From: Granulosicoccus sp.
Lineage (GTDB): Bacteria; Pseudomonadota; Gammaproteobacteria; Granulosicoccales; Granulosicoccaceae
Assembly (NCBI GenBank): GCA_020627685.1
Contig: JAHDGK010000009.1
Coordinates: forward strand, 1-64,000
DNA: 64,000 nucleotides
Direction of reading: 5' to 3'
The translations under genes and the position numbers were made by a program. How positions within the stretch are numbered: position 1 is the stretch's first letter; each line of letters begins with the position of its first letter. Positions 35,809 through 46,568 of the stretch are shown here, piece by piece. The notes beneath the pieces were generated by a model. The model saw only the letters and a list, made by a program, of their open reading frames with translations, did no database searches and had not been told where the DNA came from.

Positions 35809-37500
35809 CTACTTTAGTTTTGCGAGAACATCTGATCGCTTAATGACTACCGATTCAGTGTCTCGTCTGCCGCGGTATTCGATTTCGTCGTTGGCCAGTA
35901 GCTTGTCACTGACGACGAATCGGTGCGGAATGCCAATAAGCTCCATGTCCGCGAACATGGCACCGGGACGCAACGGTCTGTCGTCAAATAGCACGTCGAC
36001 ACCGGCGTCTCTCAGTTCGGTGTAAAGTGCTTCTGCAGCAGCTTGAACCGCTTCTGATTTCACCATGTTGACCGGGCATATCACGGCCTCAAACGGTGCA
36101 ATAGCCTCTGGCCAGATGATGCCTTGAGCATCGTTGTTCTGCTCGATTGCCGCTGCCGCCACTCGTGTAATACCGATACCGTAGCAACCCATCTGCATGA
36201 TTTGCGGTTTACCGTTTTCATCTAGAACGGTTGCTCCCATCGATTCACTGTAGGCACTGCCCAGTTGGAATATGTGGCCAACCTCAATACCGCGGACGAT
36301 TTTCAAGGTACCTGTTCCCATGGGATTCGGATCGCCTTCAACCACATTTCGCAAGTCACGAACGAGCGGCTCGGGTAGGTCACGACCCCAGTTCACGCCG
36401 GAAAGATGTTTGCCGTTTTCGTTAGCACCGCAGACGAAATTTGTCATGGTCGCGGCATCTGCATCTGCAATAACTGGAATGCTTAAACCTACGGGACCGA
36501 TGGAGCCGGCATCGCAGTTGGCCGCGGATTTGATGTCGGCGGCATCAGCCATGGCCAGAGGTGTGGCAACTTCTTCTAAGTGCTCAGCTTTAATTTCATT
36601 AAGCTGATGATCGCCTCGCAGCACTAAAGCAACGACAGGAGACTCGCTGCCTTTTACGAGTAGTGTCTTCATGCATTGCGATTCGGCTACGCCGATTTTG
36701 CTGCTCAGTTCGGCAATAGTATGAACACCCGGTGTATCAATGCTTGCCATGCTCTCGGATGCCTCGCCACGTGTGGTCTGGCTGACAACGGCAGCCTTTT
36801 CGATATTCGCAGCATAGTCACCCTCAGTGGCATACACCACGGCGTCCTCACCGCTATCGGCTAGTACGTGGAATTCGCGTGACTGCGCACCGCCAATGCT
36901 TCCGCTGTCCGCTTCTACGGCGCGGTAGTCCAAGCCCATGCGATCAAATACTTTGCAATACGCAATGTGCATTTGATCGAAGCAGGCTTGCAGTGACTCT
37001 TCACCGAGGCTGAACGAGTAGGCGTCTTTCATAATGAACTCTCGAGAGCGCATGACACCAAAGCGCGGCCGTACTTCATCGCGGACCTTCATCTGTATTT
37101 GGTAAAAGTTCAGAGGCAACTGCCTGTAACTTTTAATATCACGTCGGGCGATGTCGGTGATGACCTCTTCATGTGTGGGTCCGAGGCAGTAGTCGCGGTC
37201 GTGACGATCCTTGATGCGTAGAAGCTCAGGTCCGAATTTTTCCCAGCGTCCGGATTCCTGCCACAGTTCAGCCGGTTGGATGGATGGCATGAGAAGCTCA
37301 ACAGCTCCGGATGCGTTCATCTCTTCGCGCACGATGGCTTCTATTTTTCGTACCACTCGCAAGCCTAATGGCATGAGCGTGTAGAGACCTGAGCCTAAAC
37401 GCCGTATAAACCCTGCCCGAAGCATAAGTTGATGACTGATAATTTCAGCATCGTTAGGGGTTTCTTTAGTGGTTTTTATATGAAACTGAGTGGCTCGCAT
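35809..37500 (-). CDS. proS: Prolyl-tRNA synthetase (bacterial type, with editing domain)
   Basis: A 563-residue class II aminoacyl-tRNA synthetase. Motifs: [30 protein letters not shown] (motif 1 region), [21 protein letters not shown] (motif 2), [20 protein letters not shown] (motif 3). The inserted YbaK-type editing domain lies at about residues 225-385, containing [32 protein letters not shown]. This is the bacterial ProS type (E. coli 572 residues). Monocistronic by position: convergent with DUF2852 and divergent from a LysR gene. Confidence 0.96.
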   Translation of the reverse strand: MRATQFHIKTTKETPNDAEIISHQLMLRAGFIRRLGSGLYTLMPLGLRVVRKIEAIVREEMNASGAVELLMPSIQPAELWQESGRWEKFGPELLRIKDRHDRDYCLGPTHEEVITDIARRDIKSYRQLPLNFYQIQMKVRDEVRPRFGVMRSREFIMKDAYSFSLGEESLQACFDQMHIAYCKVFDRMGLDYRAVEADSGSIGGAQSREFHVLADSGEDAVVYATEGDYAANIEKAAVVSQTTRGEASESMASIDTPGVHTIAELSSKIGVAESQCMKTLLVKGSESPVVALVLRGDHQLNEIKAEHLEEVATPLAMADAADIKSAANCDAGSIGPVGLSIPVIADADAATMTNFVCGANENGKHLSGVNWGRDLPEPLVRDLRNVVEGDPNPMGTGTLKIVRGIEVGHIFQLGSAYSESMGATVLDENGKPQIMQMGCYGIGITRVAAAAIEQNNDAQGIIWPEAIAPFEAVICPVNMVKSEAVQAAAEALYTELRDAGVDVLFDDRPLRPGAMFADMELIGIPHRFVVSDKLLANDEIEYRGRRDTESVVIKRSDVLAKLK

Positions 37501-37688
37501 GCCTGTAAATCCGGTGGTCGTGAGTCGGAGTATAGCGAGCCGCAGCTGGTGTAGGTAAGACGTTTAAGGCTCGAAGTTACGCATCTGTCGATTCGTGCAG
37601 CTTTGACACATAAATTCAAACCCGTAACCGGGCGTTGCTGGTTATCATAGCCTGATGCATCACAACGCTTCTATTCCAGCAAACGGCT

Positions 37689-38591
37689 ATGTCTGACCGG
37701 CGCCTCAAGGTGTTCCACACTGTGGCCGGCGTGCTGAGTTTTACACGAGCTGCCGAGTTGTTGCACATGACTCAGCCAGCCGTGACCCATCAAATTCGGC
37801 AGCTGGAAGAAGAATTCAACGCCCGGTTGTTTGATCGCACGAATAATCGCATCAGCCTGACCGTTGCAGGCGAGCAGGTTCTGGATTACGCCAGCCGCAT
37901 TTTGGGTCTCTACGATGAAATGCAGGAATGCGTCAAAACACTCACCGGAGACAGGACCGGATTGGTCACGATCGGTGCAAGCACCACTATTGCCGAATAT
38001 ATGCTGCCGGGTTTACTCGGTGACTTTAGGGAGCGATTTCCCGATGTGCAAATTCGCCTGCGAGTGGCCAATACGGACTCCGTCGTTGCCATGGTTGCCG
38101 ATAATTCCGTCGATCTCGGTGTGGTTGAAGGAGAGGTGGATAATCAGCTCCTTAAGGTTGAGCGCTGTCAGCAGGATGAATTGCAGGTGATCGTGCCGCC
38201 AAATCACCCTCTAAGCACTCAAGCCACCGTCAAGCCGTTTGATTTAACGAACCACCCGTTTATTTATCGTGAGGATGGCTCCGGAACCCGAAGTGTCATC
38301 GAACGCTACTTTGCCGAAAACCAAGTAGATGAGAGTGCGCTCAACTGCCCGTTTGAACTGGGCAGTACAGAGGCTATCAAGGGTGCTGTGCAGGCGGGAG
38401 TCGGGGTCACAATCGTGTCGAGGGCAACTCTGAGCAAGGAGCTCGCACTGGGTCATTTAGTGGCCGTGCCGCTAGAGCCGCCGCTGCTACGTTCATTCTA
38501 TTTCGTGCGTCAGCGGCAAAAATTCCGGACGCATCTCATGGATGAACTGTTTCAGTTTGCGAGGATCTACTTCGAACAATCCGGTAGTTGA
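37689..38591 (+). CDS. LysR family transcriptional regulator (CysL/YeiE-like)
   Basis: A 300-residue LysR regulator. The N-terminal winged helix is RRLKVFHTVAGVLSFTRAAELLHMTQPAVTHQIRQLEEEFNARLFDR. The effector domain (LVTIGASTTIAEYMLPGLLGDFRERFPDVQIRLRVANTDSVV) resembles the CysL/YeiE/CbbR-like group that controls sulfite-related or carbon metabolism genes. It is divergent from proS with a 188-base gap. No target gene is obvious next to it; the AI-2E transporter gene follows after 218 bases. Ligand not identifiable. Confidence 0.85.
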   Translation: MSDRRLKVFHTVAGVLSFTRAAELLHMTQPAVTHQIRQLEEEFNARLFDRTNNRISLTVAGEQVLDYASRILGLYDEMQECVKTLTGDRTGLVTIGASTTIAEYMLPGLLGDFRERFPDVQIRLRVANTDSVVAMVADNSVDLGVVEGEVDNQLLKVERCQQDELQVIVPPNHPLSTQATVKPFDLTNHPFIYREDGSGTRSVIERYFAENQVDESALNCPFELGSTEAIKGAVQAGVGVTIVSRATLSKELALGHLVAVPLEPPLLRSFYFVRQRQKFRTHLMDELFQFARIYFEQSGS

Positions 38592-38809
38592 GGAAACTCC
38601 AGTGCAGATCTGACCTGAGCTGCCAAAAGGTTATTTGTGGTGGGATTTATTTTTGATTCTCGTGCACTGATCTTGCAACGAAACTTGAAGTACCTAAACG
38701 TAATCATAAAGTAGGGCATTGGACGTATCACAGTGTCATACTAGGGCGCGGAGGGGCCTGAAAGTGCCTTCATTTATTATTCAATCGCTATTTTGGAGTC
38801 GTCAGGACG

Positions 38810-39880
38810 ATGTATGACATCATCCGAGACTGGTATACCCGAAATTTTTCGGATCCTCAGGCGGTCATTCTTGCTTTCCTGCTGCTGGTAGTTTTTGGAC
38901 TAGTCTGGCTGGTGGGCGACATAATGGCGCCCGTACTCGTCTCTCTTGTATTGGCCTACCTGCTGGAAGGTGTCGTCGCCGCTATGGAGCGCTGGCGAGT
39001 ACCTCGCACAATCGCCTCCGTTATTGTGTTGCTGATGATTCTGGCCATCTCGGCCATCGTGTTGTTCGGGCTTGTTCCTGTTCTGTCTAATCAGCTAACC
39101 GATGTCATGCGCGAGTTACCCGGCATGATCCAGAATATTCAAGAACAGTTGCTGCGCTTGCCGGAAAAGTACCCTGATATTTTTACGGTCGCTCAGGTTA
39201 ACGATCTGATCAGCAACCTTCGAAACGAATTAACCTCGTTTACGCAAAGTGTCTTGTCGTTCTCTTTGGCACGTCTGGGCACGCTGGTCATGATTGCTGT
39301 TTATGTTGTGCTCGTGCCTATCATGGTGTTCTTTGCACTAAAGGACAAAGACAAACTGCTTTCCTACGCCAAGACATTCATTCCAAATCGCAGTGAACTC
39401 ACCTTCAAAGTATGGCGTGAGGTCGATGGAAAAATCGCCAATTACATTCGCGGTAAATTTGTGGAAGTCCTTATCGTCTGGGTCGTGACCTACATACTGT
39501 TCGCCATCATGGGCCTGAACTATTCCTTATTGCTCAGTTTCCTGGTGGGGCTATCGGTCATTATTCCCTACGTTGGTGCAGTAGTCGTGACAGTACCGAT
39601 AGCGCTGATTGGCTTTTTCCAGTGGGGCTTTGTCCCGAAGTTGGGCTATCTGTTGATTGCCTATCAAATTATTCAAATTCTTGACGGCAACGTACTCGTG
39701 CCGTTGTTGTTCTCTGAGGTGGTCAATCTCCACCCTCTGGCAATCATTGCAGCTGTGCTCTTTTTTGGCGGCCTGTTTGGCCTTTGGGGCGTGTTTTTCG
39801 CAATTCCCCTAGCAACGCTTGTGCAGGCTGTGCTCAATGCGTGGCCGCGGGCGCGCGAGAATATTCCTCACAACGCCTGA
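38810..39880 (+). CDS. AI-2E family transporter (PerM/TqsA-like)
   Basis: A 356-residue membrane protein with about eight helices in the typical arrangement: an N-terminal pair (ILAFLLLVVFGLVWLVG, VLVSLVLAYLLEGVVAAMER), a central soluble loop (about 75-150) and C-terminal helices (LLLSFLVGLSVIIPYVGAVVVTVPIALIGFFQ, PLAIIAAVLFFGGLFGLWGVFFAIPLATLVQAV). These are signatures of the AI-2E exporter superfamily (formerly UPF0118), including E. coli PerM. Substrate unclear; some members export autoinducer-2, others act as sodium/proton antiporters. Its 3' end overlaps the convergent bcp gene by 13 bases. Confidence 0.88.
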   Translation: MYDIIRDWYTRNFSDPQAVILAFLLLVVFGLVWLVGDIMAPVLVSLVLAYLLEGVVAAMERWRVPRTIASVIVLLMILAISAIVLFGLVPVLSNQLTDVMRELPGMIQNIQEQLLRLPEKYPDIFTVAQVNDLISNLRNELTSFTQSVLSFSLARLGTLVMIAVYVVLVPIMVFFALKDKDKLLSYAKTFIPNRSELTFKVWREVDGKIANYIRGKFVEVLIVWVVTYILFAIMGLNYSLLLSFLVGLSVIIPYVGAVVVTVPIALIGFFQWGFVPKLGYLLIAYQIIQILDGNVLVPLLFSEVVNLHPLAIIAAVLFFGGLFGLWGVFFAIPLATLVQAVLNAWPRARENIPHNA

Positions 39881-40335
39881 GCAGACTCCAAAACCTCGGC
39901 AACGTGGCCGGGGACTTTCACTTTCAGCCATGACTTTCGCAGGATGCCCTTGGCATCAATGAGGAACGTGCTGCGCTCGATACCCATAAATTCTTTGCCG
40001 TACATTTTCTTTAGTTTGATGACATCGTAGGCTTCGCAAACATCGCCAGATTCGTCCGATAGCAGATCAAACGGCATAGCGTGTTTGGCTTTAAATTTCT
40101 CGTGACTTTTGATGGAGTCCTGTGAGATGCCGAGAATCACGGTAGATGCTTTTTCGAATTCAGCAGACAAATCGCGGAAATCCTGACTCTCAGTTGTACA
40201 ACCGGGTGTATCGTCCCGTGGGTAGAAATATAAAACGACATTCTGGCCGGCCAGACTTGCCAATGAAATTTGTTGATCGCCTGTGGCAGGCAGGTCGAAA
40301 GCGGGGGCTGATTGGTCAATTTCTGGGCTGCTCAT
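39868..40335 (-). CDS. bcp: Thioredoxin-dependent peroxiredoxin (Bcp/PrxQ)
   Basis: A 155-residue thioredoxin-fold peroxidase. The peroxidatic cysteine is in YFYPRDDTPGCTTESQDFRD. The resolving cysteine found 5 residues later in E. coli Bcp is replaced by Ser/Gln here, so the enzyme may be 1-Cys or use the Cys in DVCEAYDV. SLASLAGQNVVLYFYP and KEFMGIERSTFLIDAKG are family strings. ATG 40335 matches the usual length; ATG 40359 or GTG 40380 are in-frame alternatives. It is divergent from dapA. Confidence 0.9.
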   Translation of the reverse strand: MSSPEIDQSAPAFDLPATGDQQISLASLAGQNVVLYFYPRDDTPGCTTESQDFRDLSAEFEKASTVILGISQDSIKSHEKFKAKHAMPFDLLSDESGDVCEAYDVIKLKKMYGKEFMGIERSTFLIDAKGILRKSWLKVKVPGHVAEVLESAQAL

Positions 40336-40520
40336 GTGCTTAAGTGTCTCTTTTGTCATAGCGTTCCGAACAATGAACACGCAGTATAACCATCAAAGCA
40401 AAGTAGCCTTGGCAGTTTTCTAGATCTTGCCTAGGCTTAGGCTGCCCATCAGTGACTGATTCTGGTTGAGAAAGCCCTCTGCCATCAGTACCATGGCGGG
40501 GATAACTTCAGGAGTAATAC

Positions 40521-41396
40521 ATGTTTCAGGGCAGCATGGTGGCATTGGTCACCCCTATGCTTGACGATGGCTCGGTAGACGATGCAGCTTTAGCGGCGTT
40601 GGTCGAGTTTCATATCGAGGCCGGTACCGACGCTATTGTGGCTGTCGGGACAACGGGCGAGTCGGCAACATTAACGGTGCCGGAGCACGCGCAGGTGATT
40701 AAACGCATCATCGATCTTGTCGACAAGCGCGTTCCTGTCATAGCGGGCACGGGTGCCAATGCAACGGCCGAAGCCATTGCGCTTACGGCGCATGCAAAAG
40801 AAGATGGTGCGGATGCCTGTTTGCTAGTGACACCGTATTACAACAAGCCAACACAGGAAGGTTTGTTTCAGCATTTTAAGAGCATTGCAGATGCCGTCGA
40901 TATCCCGCAAATTCTGTATAACGTGCCGGGTCGTACCGCGTTGGATATGTCACCGGAGACGACAGCTCGATTATCGCGAGTCGACAACATTATCGGTATT
41001 AAGGAAGCTTACGGCACTGTTGAGCGTATAAAAGAGCTGGTTGCCTCCTGTGTCGACGACTTCATGATTGTTACGGGTGACGATGCCACTGCCATGGAAA
41101 GTATGTTGGCAGGTGCTAAAGGTGATATCTCTGTTACTGCCAATGTTGTCCCTAGAGAGATGCATCTGATGTGTAAGGCCGCCATTGCAGGCGATCGCGA
41201 AACGGCTGAAGCTATCGAAGCCCGCATCAGTGATTTGCATACAGAATTATTCCATGAATCCAACCCTATCCCGGTTAAGTGGGCGCTGCATGCCATGGGG
41301 CGTATCGGCTCTGGCATTCGTCTACCTTTAACGGTACTGGATTCTAAATACCATGCGTCCGTTTCAGCCGCTCTTCGAAAAGCAGGTGCTTTGTAA
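40521..41396 (+). CDS. dapA: 4-Hydroxy-tetrahydrodipicolinate synthase
   Basis: DapA condenses pyruvate with aspartate semialdehyde, the first step specific to lysine and diaminopimelate. The 291-residue TIM barrel has GSMVALVTPM, AVGTTGESATLT, TPYYNKPTQEGLFQHF, YNVPGRTALDM (catalytic Tyr) and IIGIKEAYG (Schiff-base Lys). AGGAG is placed about 7 bases before the ATG. It overlaps bamC by one base (TAATG), the conserved dapA-bamC arrangement. No lysine riboswitch was recognised in the upstream 140 bases. Confidence 0.96.
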   Translation: MFQGSMVALVTPMLDDGSVDDAALAALVEFHIEAGTDAIVAVGTTGESATLTVPEHAQVIKRIIDLVDKRVPVIAGTGANATAEAIALTAHAKEDGADACLLVTPYYNKPTQEGLFQHFKSIADAVDIPQILYNVPGRTALDMSPETTARLSRVDNIIGIKEAYGTVERIKELVASCVDDFMIVTGDDATAMESMLAGAKGDISVTANVVPREMHLMCKAAIAGDRETAEAIEARISDLHTELFHESNPIPVKWALHAMGRIGSGIRLPLTVLDSKYHASVSAALRKAGAL

Positions 41397-42373
41397 TGAT
41401 AAAAATTTCCCAGCGACTTCTGGTACTACTCAGTGTGATGTGCCTTGCTAGCTGCGGAAGTTTGCGCTCGGCATCTAATCCGGACGTCACGTATTCCGGA
41501 AATTCATCTGACGCAGTTGCGCTGCAAGTGCCACCCGATCTGACCGATGTTAGTCGTGCAGAACAATACGTGGTGCCAGGGATTCAGGGAGCACCGGTCA
41601 CGCGGGGCACCTTGCTTCCACAGTTCTCCTCTATGCGCTTTGTGCGTCAGGGAGAGCAAAGCTGGTTGGCCATCGATGCTGCTCCCGCCGACATTTGGCA
41701 AAGGGTATTGTCCTTTGCTCGCAAAGAGAAATACCTGATAGAAAAAACTCAACCGATCGCCGGTGCGATTGTGACGCAGTGGCGTCCAGCCAGCGCAGTG
41801 GCAAAAGGTAGTTTGTTGAAAAATTTGATAGGCAGTGACGAAGCCTATACCCGTATTGCGTTTCGAATCGAACGCAATGGTGACGGTGCGCGATTATTTG
41901 CCCGCTCACAAAAGACTGCAGATAAAGCCTTGACGGAGGCAGATACCGCCTGGCCTGCGCGTTCACACGATCCTGAGAGCACTAGCGCAATGCTGATGCG
42001 GTTACTGACGTTCTTAGGTGTAGAAGAACAGAAAGCAAAAGGGATTTTAACCACGCAGGCAGCTAATGCTGTGTTGGACAATGCGACGTTACAAACTAAC
42101 GGATCGGGCTCGGAGCTTATTCTTTACCGCGGCTATCAGCCTGCGTTTCGAGCGGTGATTGCGGCCTTGGACAATCTTAATTATCCCGTCAGCAGCAAAG
42201 ATGACGGAGTGGGGCGAATAGAATTTACAGTGGCTGATTCGCCGTTGGTGATAGAGCTGTCACCGGTGCATTCCAGTGAAGTCAGACTCGCTGTACTCGA
42301 TAGCGACGGACAAAAGCTGAATGCGCAAAAAGAACAGTCGTTGCTGAATTCATTGTTAGGTCGTTTAAGCTGA
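41396..42373 (+). CDS. bamC: Outer membrane assembly lipoprotein BamC (NlpB)
   Basis: A 325-residue lipoprotein with lipobox LASC (Cys20). The conserved segment VALQVPPDLTDVSRAEQYVVPG is the BamC N-terminal signature that contacts BamD. Two helix-grip domains follow (SWLAIDAAPADIWQRVLSF... and RGYQPAFRAVIAALDNLNYPVSSKDDGVGRIEFTV). BamC belongs to the BAM complex, which folds outer-membrane barrels. Translationally coupled to dapA. Confidence 0.92.
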   Translation: MIKISQRLLVLLSVMCLASCGSLRSASNPDVTYSGNSSDAVALQVPPDLTDVSRAEQYVVPGIQGAPVTRGTLLPQFSSMRFVRQGEQSWLAIDAAPADIWQRVLSFARKEKYLIEKTQPIAGAIVTQWRPASAVAKGSLLKNLIGSDEAYTRIAFRIERNGDGARLFARSQKTADKALTEADTAWPARSHDPESTSAMLMRLLTFLGVEEQKAKGILTTQAANAVLDNATLQTNGSGSELILYRGYQPAFRAVIAALDNLNYPVSSKDDGVGRIEFTVADSPLVIELSPVHSSEVRLAVLDSDGQKLNAQKEQSLLNSLLGRLS

Positions 42374-42383
42374 GCTAAGCAGG

Positions 42384-43217
42384 ATGATTCGTGTCGCTGC
42401 TTTAGGCAGTGGAAGTTCTGGCAACTCATTGCTGGTGCAAGCCGATGGCACAACGCTATTGGTCGATTGTGGTTTCACTATGAAAGAGACCATCGCCAGA
42501 ATGTTTCAGCTGGGGGTGTCTCCTACCGATCTTGATGCGGTTCTTATCTCGCATGAGCACGGTGATCATGTAAAGGGTGTGGGTCCCCTGTCGCGTAAAT
42601 TCGGCACCGACGTCTGGTGCACATACGGCACCTATCATCGTGCACGTGATAACCGTTTTTCTTCTGTGCGATTGTTTCATGCGCATGAGCCCTTTGTAAT
42701 CGGCAAAATTACAGTCGACCCTTTTCCTATGCCGCATGATGCAGCTGAGCCGTGTCAGTTCGTATTCAGTGTTGGTAATACTCGGTTCGCAAACGTCACC
42801 GATCTTGGGGCTTGTACACCGCATGTTCGCGAAAAATTAGAGGGTGTGCACGGACTAGTGGTTGAATGTAATTATGACAACGACATGCTACGTAACGGTC
42901 CTTATCCGCCTAGTTTGCAAGCTCGTATACGTTCTGACTACGGGCATCTTGGAAATGATCAAGCCGGAGAACTTCTCAAAGACTTGGACCACACTGGCCT
43001 ACAACGAATTTTGTTAGGGCATTTATCTGAACAGAACAATTCAGATGCGCAGGCTCTGGCGACCATCGAAGCACATGTCTCTGATCGACACGATCGCATC
43101 AAGGTACTGGCTCAGCACTGCTGCAGCGAATGGTTTGAAGTTAGCGCTGCCAATGTTGTTGCGAAACAACCGCAACGTCTGCCGGACAAAGAAGAGGCGC
43201 TAGCCGCCGAAGTCTAG
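42384..43217 (+). CDS. MBL-fold metallo-hydrolase (YycJ/WalJ-like)
   Basis: A 277-residue metallo-beta-lactamase fold protein. LGSGSSGNSLLVQADGTTLLVDCGFTMKE is the N-terminal strand-turn region. VLISHEHGDHVKGVGPL is the HxHxDH zinc motif; further ligands lie in PHDAAEP and GHLSEQNN. The match to YycJ/WalJ phosphodiesterase-like hydrolases is good, and dapA-bamC-MBL is conserved in Pseudomonas. Probably a nuclease or phosphodiesterase (family knowledge; substrate uncertain). It lies 10 bases after bamC. In Pseudomonas purC follows; here it does not. Confidence 0.88.
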   Translation: MIRVAALGSGSSGNSLLVQADGTTLLVDCGFTMKETIARMFQLGVSPTDLDAVLISHEHGDHVKGVGPLSRKFGTDVWCTYGTYHRARDNRFSSVRLFHAHEPFVIGKITVDPFPMPHDAAEPCQFVFSVGNTRFANVTDLGACTPHVREKLEGVHGLVVECNYDNDMLRNGPYPPSLQARIRSDYGHLGNDQAGELLKDLDHTGLQRILLGHLSEQNNSDAQALATIEAHVSDRHDRIKVLAQHCCSEWFEVSAANVVAKQPQRLPDKEEALAAEV

Positions 43218-43226
43218 CGTTACGCT

Positions 43227-45164
43227 TTATACGGCGGCTTTCGTAGGGTTGGAAAAGTCAGAAATCAATGCGTCTATTTGCGCCCTCAACCCGTCCGGGT
43301 CGAGTTTGCATTCTGCTAATAGCTCTTCACGGCTGCCGTGATCGACAAATTCATCGGGCAGTCCTATCAACTTGACGTTTGAATGGGCTCCGACACTACT
43401 TAAGTGTTCGAGGATGCCTGCGCCTGCACCACCCGGTATTGCATTTTCTTCAACGGTGATTAGCAGGTCATGCGTTTGAGCCAAGGATTCGATTAATGCC
43501 GTATCCAAGGGTTTAACAAAGCGCATATTCACTACGGTGCAATCTAGGGCCGCGCCCACGTCCTCGGCGGGTTTGACCATGGTGCCAAACGCCAATAAAG
43601 CGATGTTCTTGCCCTCTCTTTTCACTTCGGCCTTACCGACCGGCAGGGCGCTCATTTCCTCGTCGATATCGACGCCTGGGCCCGTGCCGCGCGGATAGCG
43701 AACGGAACTAGGCCCGTCCAATTGCATGCCGGTGTACAGCATTTGCCGGGTTTCGTTTTCATCCGCTGGAGCCATAATGACCATATTCGGTATGCAGCGC
43801 ATAAACGAGTAATCAAAGCTACCGGCATGAGTTGGGCCATCGGGACCGACGACCCCAGCGCGGTCAATCGCGAACACGACCGGTAGGTTTTGTATAGCAA
43901 CATCGTGGATAAGCTGGTCGTAGGCTCGCTGAAAAAATGTCGAGTAGATAGCGACAACAGGCTTCATGCCTCCACACGCCAAACCTGCTGCCAGAGTCAC
44001 TGAATGTTGTTCCGCAATACCCACATCGTAGTAACGCTCCGGGAATCGCTGCTCGAACTCCACCATGCCCGAACCCTCGCGCATCGCCGGTGTGATACCG
44101 ACAAGGCGTGGGTCTTTTTCTGCCATATCGCACAGCCATTTTCCGAACACTTGGGTGTAGCTCGGGCTGTTGCTCTTCGAACTCTTTAGCGCCTTGCCGG
44201 TGGATGGATCGAACGGTGATACCGCGTGAAGTGCCAGCGGGTCTTGTTCGGCGAACTTATAGCCGTGGCCTTTTTTAGTGACGACATGTAAAAACATAGG
44301 GCCGTTTTGAGCCCGTAAATTTTTTAGAACTGCTACCAGGCCTTCAACGTCGTGTCCGTCAACAGGGCCAAAATAGTTAAAGCCGAGTTCTTCAAAGAGT
44401 GAAGAGGGCACAACCAGTCCTTTGACTTGTTCTTCTGCGCGTTTGGCAATCTCATGCATGGTGGGCATTTTGCTCAGAACCCGCTTACTTCCTTCTCGCG
44501 CACCCGACACAAACTTGCCGGTTAACAGTCGGGCGAGGTATTTATTCATAGCCCCGACATTTGGCGAGATAGACATGTCGTTATCGTTGAGGATAACCAA
44601 CATGTTGGCGCGGACGCCGCCAGCGTGGTTCAGTGCCTCATAGGCTAAACCTGCAGTCAGTGCACCGTCGCCGATAACTGCGACAACTTTCTCAGGCTCT
44701 AGTTGATCTTCCTCTGAAGACGTCAAATTTTCGGCTCTGATGTCCGCTTGATGTTTTGCTGCGAGGGCCATTCCCAGGGCTGCCGAGATTGAGGTGCTGG
44801 AGTGGCCAACACCGAAGGTGTCATATTCGCTTTCCGCGCGATTGGGGAACCCTGCAAGGCCGCCTTGCTTGCGCATCGTGGACATTTGGCCACGACGCTC
44901 TGTGAGGATTTTATGACCGTATGTCTGGTGCCCTACATCCCATACGAGCTTGTCTTGAGGTGTATTGAACGCGTAGTGCAGCGCCACCGTCAGTTCAATG
45001 GTGCCAAGGCTCGCGCCTAGATGACCACCCGTTTTGGAGACGGACTCGATGACATAGTCTCGTAGCTCTTTGGAGAGCTCCGGCAGCTGGTTTTCGTCTA
45101 GCTTACGCAAATCTGATGGTGCGTAGACTTTATCCAGCAGTGGGTAGTTCGTCGCGATAGTCAT
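43227..45164 (-). CDS. dxs: 1-Deoxy-D-xylulose-5-phosphate synthase
   Basis: Dxs condenses pyruvate and glyceraldehyde-3-phosphate, the first step of the non-mevalonate isoprenoid pathway, using thiamine diphosphate. The 645 residues contain [48 protein letters not shown], the ThDP motif [20 protein letters not shown] with [16 protein letters not shown], and the pyrimidine-domain [17 protein letters not shown]. Length matches the family (about 620-645). It is downstream of xseB and ispA on the same strand, with a hairpin-containing gap of 147 bases. Confidence 0.96.
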   Translation of the reverse strand: MTIATNYPLLDKVYAPSDLRKLDENQLPELSKELRDYVIESVSKTGGHLGASLGTIELTVALHYAFNTPQDKLVWDVGHQTYGHKILTERRGQMSTMRKQGGLAGFPNRAESEYDTFGVGHSSTSISAALGMALAAKHQADIRAENLTSSEEDQLEPEKVVAVIGDGALTAGLAYEALNHAGGVRANMLVILNDNDMSISPNVGAMNKYLARLLTGKFVSGAREGSKRVLSKMPTMHEIAKRAEEQVKGLVVPSSLFEELGFNYFGPVDGHDVEGLVAVLKNLRAQNGPMFLHVVTKKGHGYKFAEQDPLALHAVSPFDPSTGKALKSSKSNSPSYTQVFGKWLCDMAEKDPRLVGITPAMREGSGMVEFEQRFPERYYDVGIAEQHSVTLAAGLACGGMKPVVAIYSTFFQRAYDQLIHDVAIQNLPVVFAIDRAGVVGPDGPTHAGSFDYSFMRCIPNMVIMAPADENETRQMLYTGMQLDGPSSVRYPRGTGPGVDIDEEMSALPVGKAEVKREGKNIALLAFGTMVKPAEDVGAALDCTVVNMRFVKPLDTALIESLAQTHDLLITVEENAIPGGAGAGILEHLSSVGAHSNVKLIGLPDEFVDHGSREELLAECKLDPDGLRAQIDALISDFSNPTKAAV

Positions 45165-45265
45165 AAATGCACGAAAAAGGTGAACCCTAGGATTATCCCT
45201 GTTGTTCTATGTGCTTTACAAGTTATTGATCGCAATCGGATGTAAAACATGATTGTGAGTAGGGG

Positions 45266-45291
45266 GAATAATTACCGGAGAGGAATTATTC
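45266..45291 (-). promoter_or_regulatory. Hairpin in the ispA-dxs gap
   Basis: Perfect 8-bp stem GAATAATT (45266-45273)/AATTATTC (45284-45291), 10-base loop, about 20 bases after the ispA stop. No T-run in either direction. It could be a processing site or weak attenuator between ispA and dxs. Confidence 0.35.
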
Positions 45292-45311
45292 TGAATACGG
45301 TAGGAATATTC

Positions 45312-46235
45312 TCAGTATGTCCGGTCGACAATGTAGTGACTCAGCATGCGAAGCTGGTCAAAGTCGTCTCCCAATCCGTCAATGGCACATAAGGCTGTCT
45401 GGTGCATGTTTTGCGCATGTGCTCTGGCACCGTCGAGGCCGAGAAGTGCAGGGTACGTTGGCTTGTTTAAGGCGATATCTGCACCCTGAGTTTTACCCAG
45501 TGTTTCAGTGTCGCTGACCACATCCAGAATGTCATCGACAATCTGGAAGCACAGACCCACCGCACCTGCGTATTTATCGAGCCGATCCAACATGGCAGCA
45601 TCGGTATCGACCGAGAGCATGGCGGGTAGCGACACGCTCGCTTTGATTAAGGCTCCGGTTTTGTGGTTGTGCATATTCTCCAGCTCTTTCAACGTCAGCT
45701 GCCGTCCTACAGATTCCAGGTCGATAGCCTGACCTGCGGCCATACCATTCGCGCCACTGGCCTCTCCGAGCACCTTGACCATCTGCAATTTTGCAGAGTC
45801 AGATACTTCAGTATCAGGGTTTAGCGCCAAGACGGTGAAAGCCAGGGCTTGTAACGCATCACCGGCGAGAATCGCTGTCGCCTCATCAAAGGCTTTGTGG
45901 CAGGTCGGTTTTCCACGTCGCAGGTCATCATCATCCATGGCCGGTAAATCATCATGAACTAATGAGTAGGCATGCATCATTTCAAGCGCAGCAGCGGCAA
46001 CATCTACACGCGTTAACGGTATGCCAAGCGCTTTGCCGGTTGCATAGGCCAGAACAGGACGAACTCGTTTGCCACCGTTGGTCACGGCGTATTTCATGGC
46101 CGCGGGAAGGGAATTGTTACTGCCTTCTTCTGCGGGCAATAAGGACAGAAGCGCCCCATCGACTCTTTGCTGGTAGCTTTTAAGAATCTCGACGAAGTTT
46201 TCGCTGGGTGATGTTGTTAGGGGCACGCTGGACAT
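45312..46235 (-). CDS. ispA: Farnesyl diphosphate synthase (geranyltranstransferase)
   Basis: IspA makes farnesyl diphosphate from IPP and DMAPP. The 307-residue all-helical enzyme has NGGKRVRPVLAYATG, the first Asp-rich motif LVHDDLPAMDDDDLRRGKPTCHKAF, ILAGDALQALAF and the second Asp-rich motif QIVDDILDV. The two extra residues in the first motif (DDxxxxD type) are typical of bacterial short-chain synthases. It lies 9 bases after xseB and upstream of dxs, the standard operon. Confidence 0.95.
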   Translation of the reverse strand: MSSVPLTTSPSENFVEILKSYQQRVDGALLSLLPAEEGSNNSLPAAMKYAVTNGGKRVRPVLAYATGKALGIPLTRVDVAAAALEMMHAYSLVHDDLPAMDDDDLRRGKPTCHKAFDEATAILAGDALQALAFTVLALNPDTEVSDSAKLQMVKVLGEASGANGMAAGQAIDLESVGRQLTLKELENMHNHKTGALIKASVSLPAMLSVDTDAAMLDRLDKYAGAVGLCFQIVDDILDVVSDTETLGKTQGADIALNKPTYPALLGLDGARAHAQNMHQTALCAIDGLGDDFDQLRMLSHYIVDRTY

Positions 46236-46244
46236 GGTGTGGTT

Positions 46245-46505
46245 TTAGGAGCTTTCAGCAATGTCAAAGTCAGAGAGATCGCCGTCCCCGTCAGGGGAAC
46301 TCTCAAGGAGAATTTTGACCTTTTGTTCAGCGTCGGTAAGGCTTTGCTGGCAAAATCGGGATAGGCTGACACCGCGCTCAAATTGCTCAAGCGACGTTTC
46401 CAACGACTGCTCCCCGCTTTCCAGAGACGTTACTATCGATTCGAGTTCACCGAGAGCGTCCTCAAACTTCGTGGACTTTGGGATTTTGCGGGATTTTGCG
46501 CTCAC
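46245..46505 (-). CDS. xseB: Exodeoxyribonuclease VII small subunit
   Basis: An 86-residue helical protein. [54 protein letters not shown] is the complete XseB signature. It forms exonuclease VII with XseA, which is not in this window. The gene starts the xseB-ispA-dxs unit; radA lies downstream of its 5' side in the same direction. Confidence 0.95.
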   Translation of the reverse strand: MSAKSRKIPKSTKFEDALGELESIVTSLESGEQSLETSLEQFERGVSLSRFCQQSLTDAEQKVKILLESSPDGDGDLSDFDIAESS

Positions 46506-46568
46506 CTGATATCACTTCAGCAGATAACAAAGACGGCCGAGAGTTTACTCCATTCGAAGCGGGTTTGA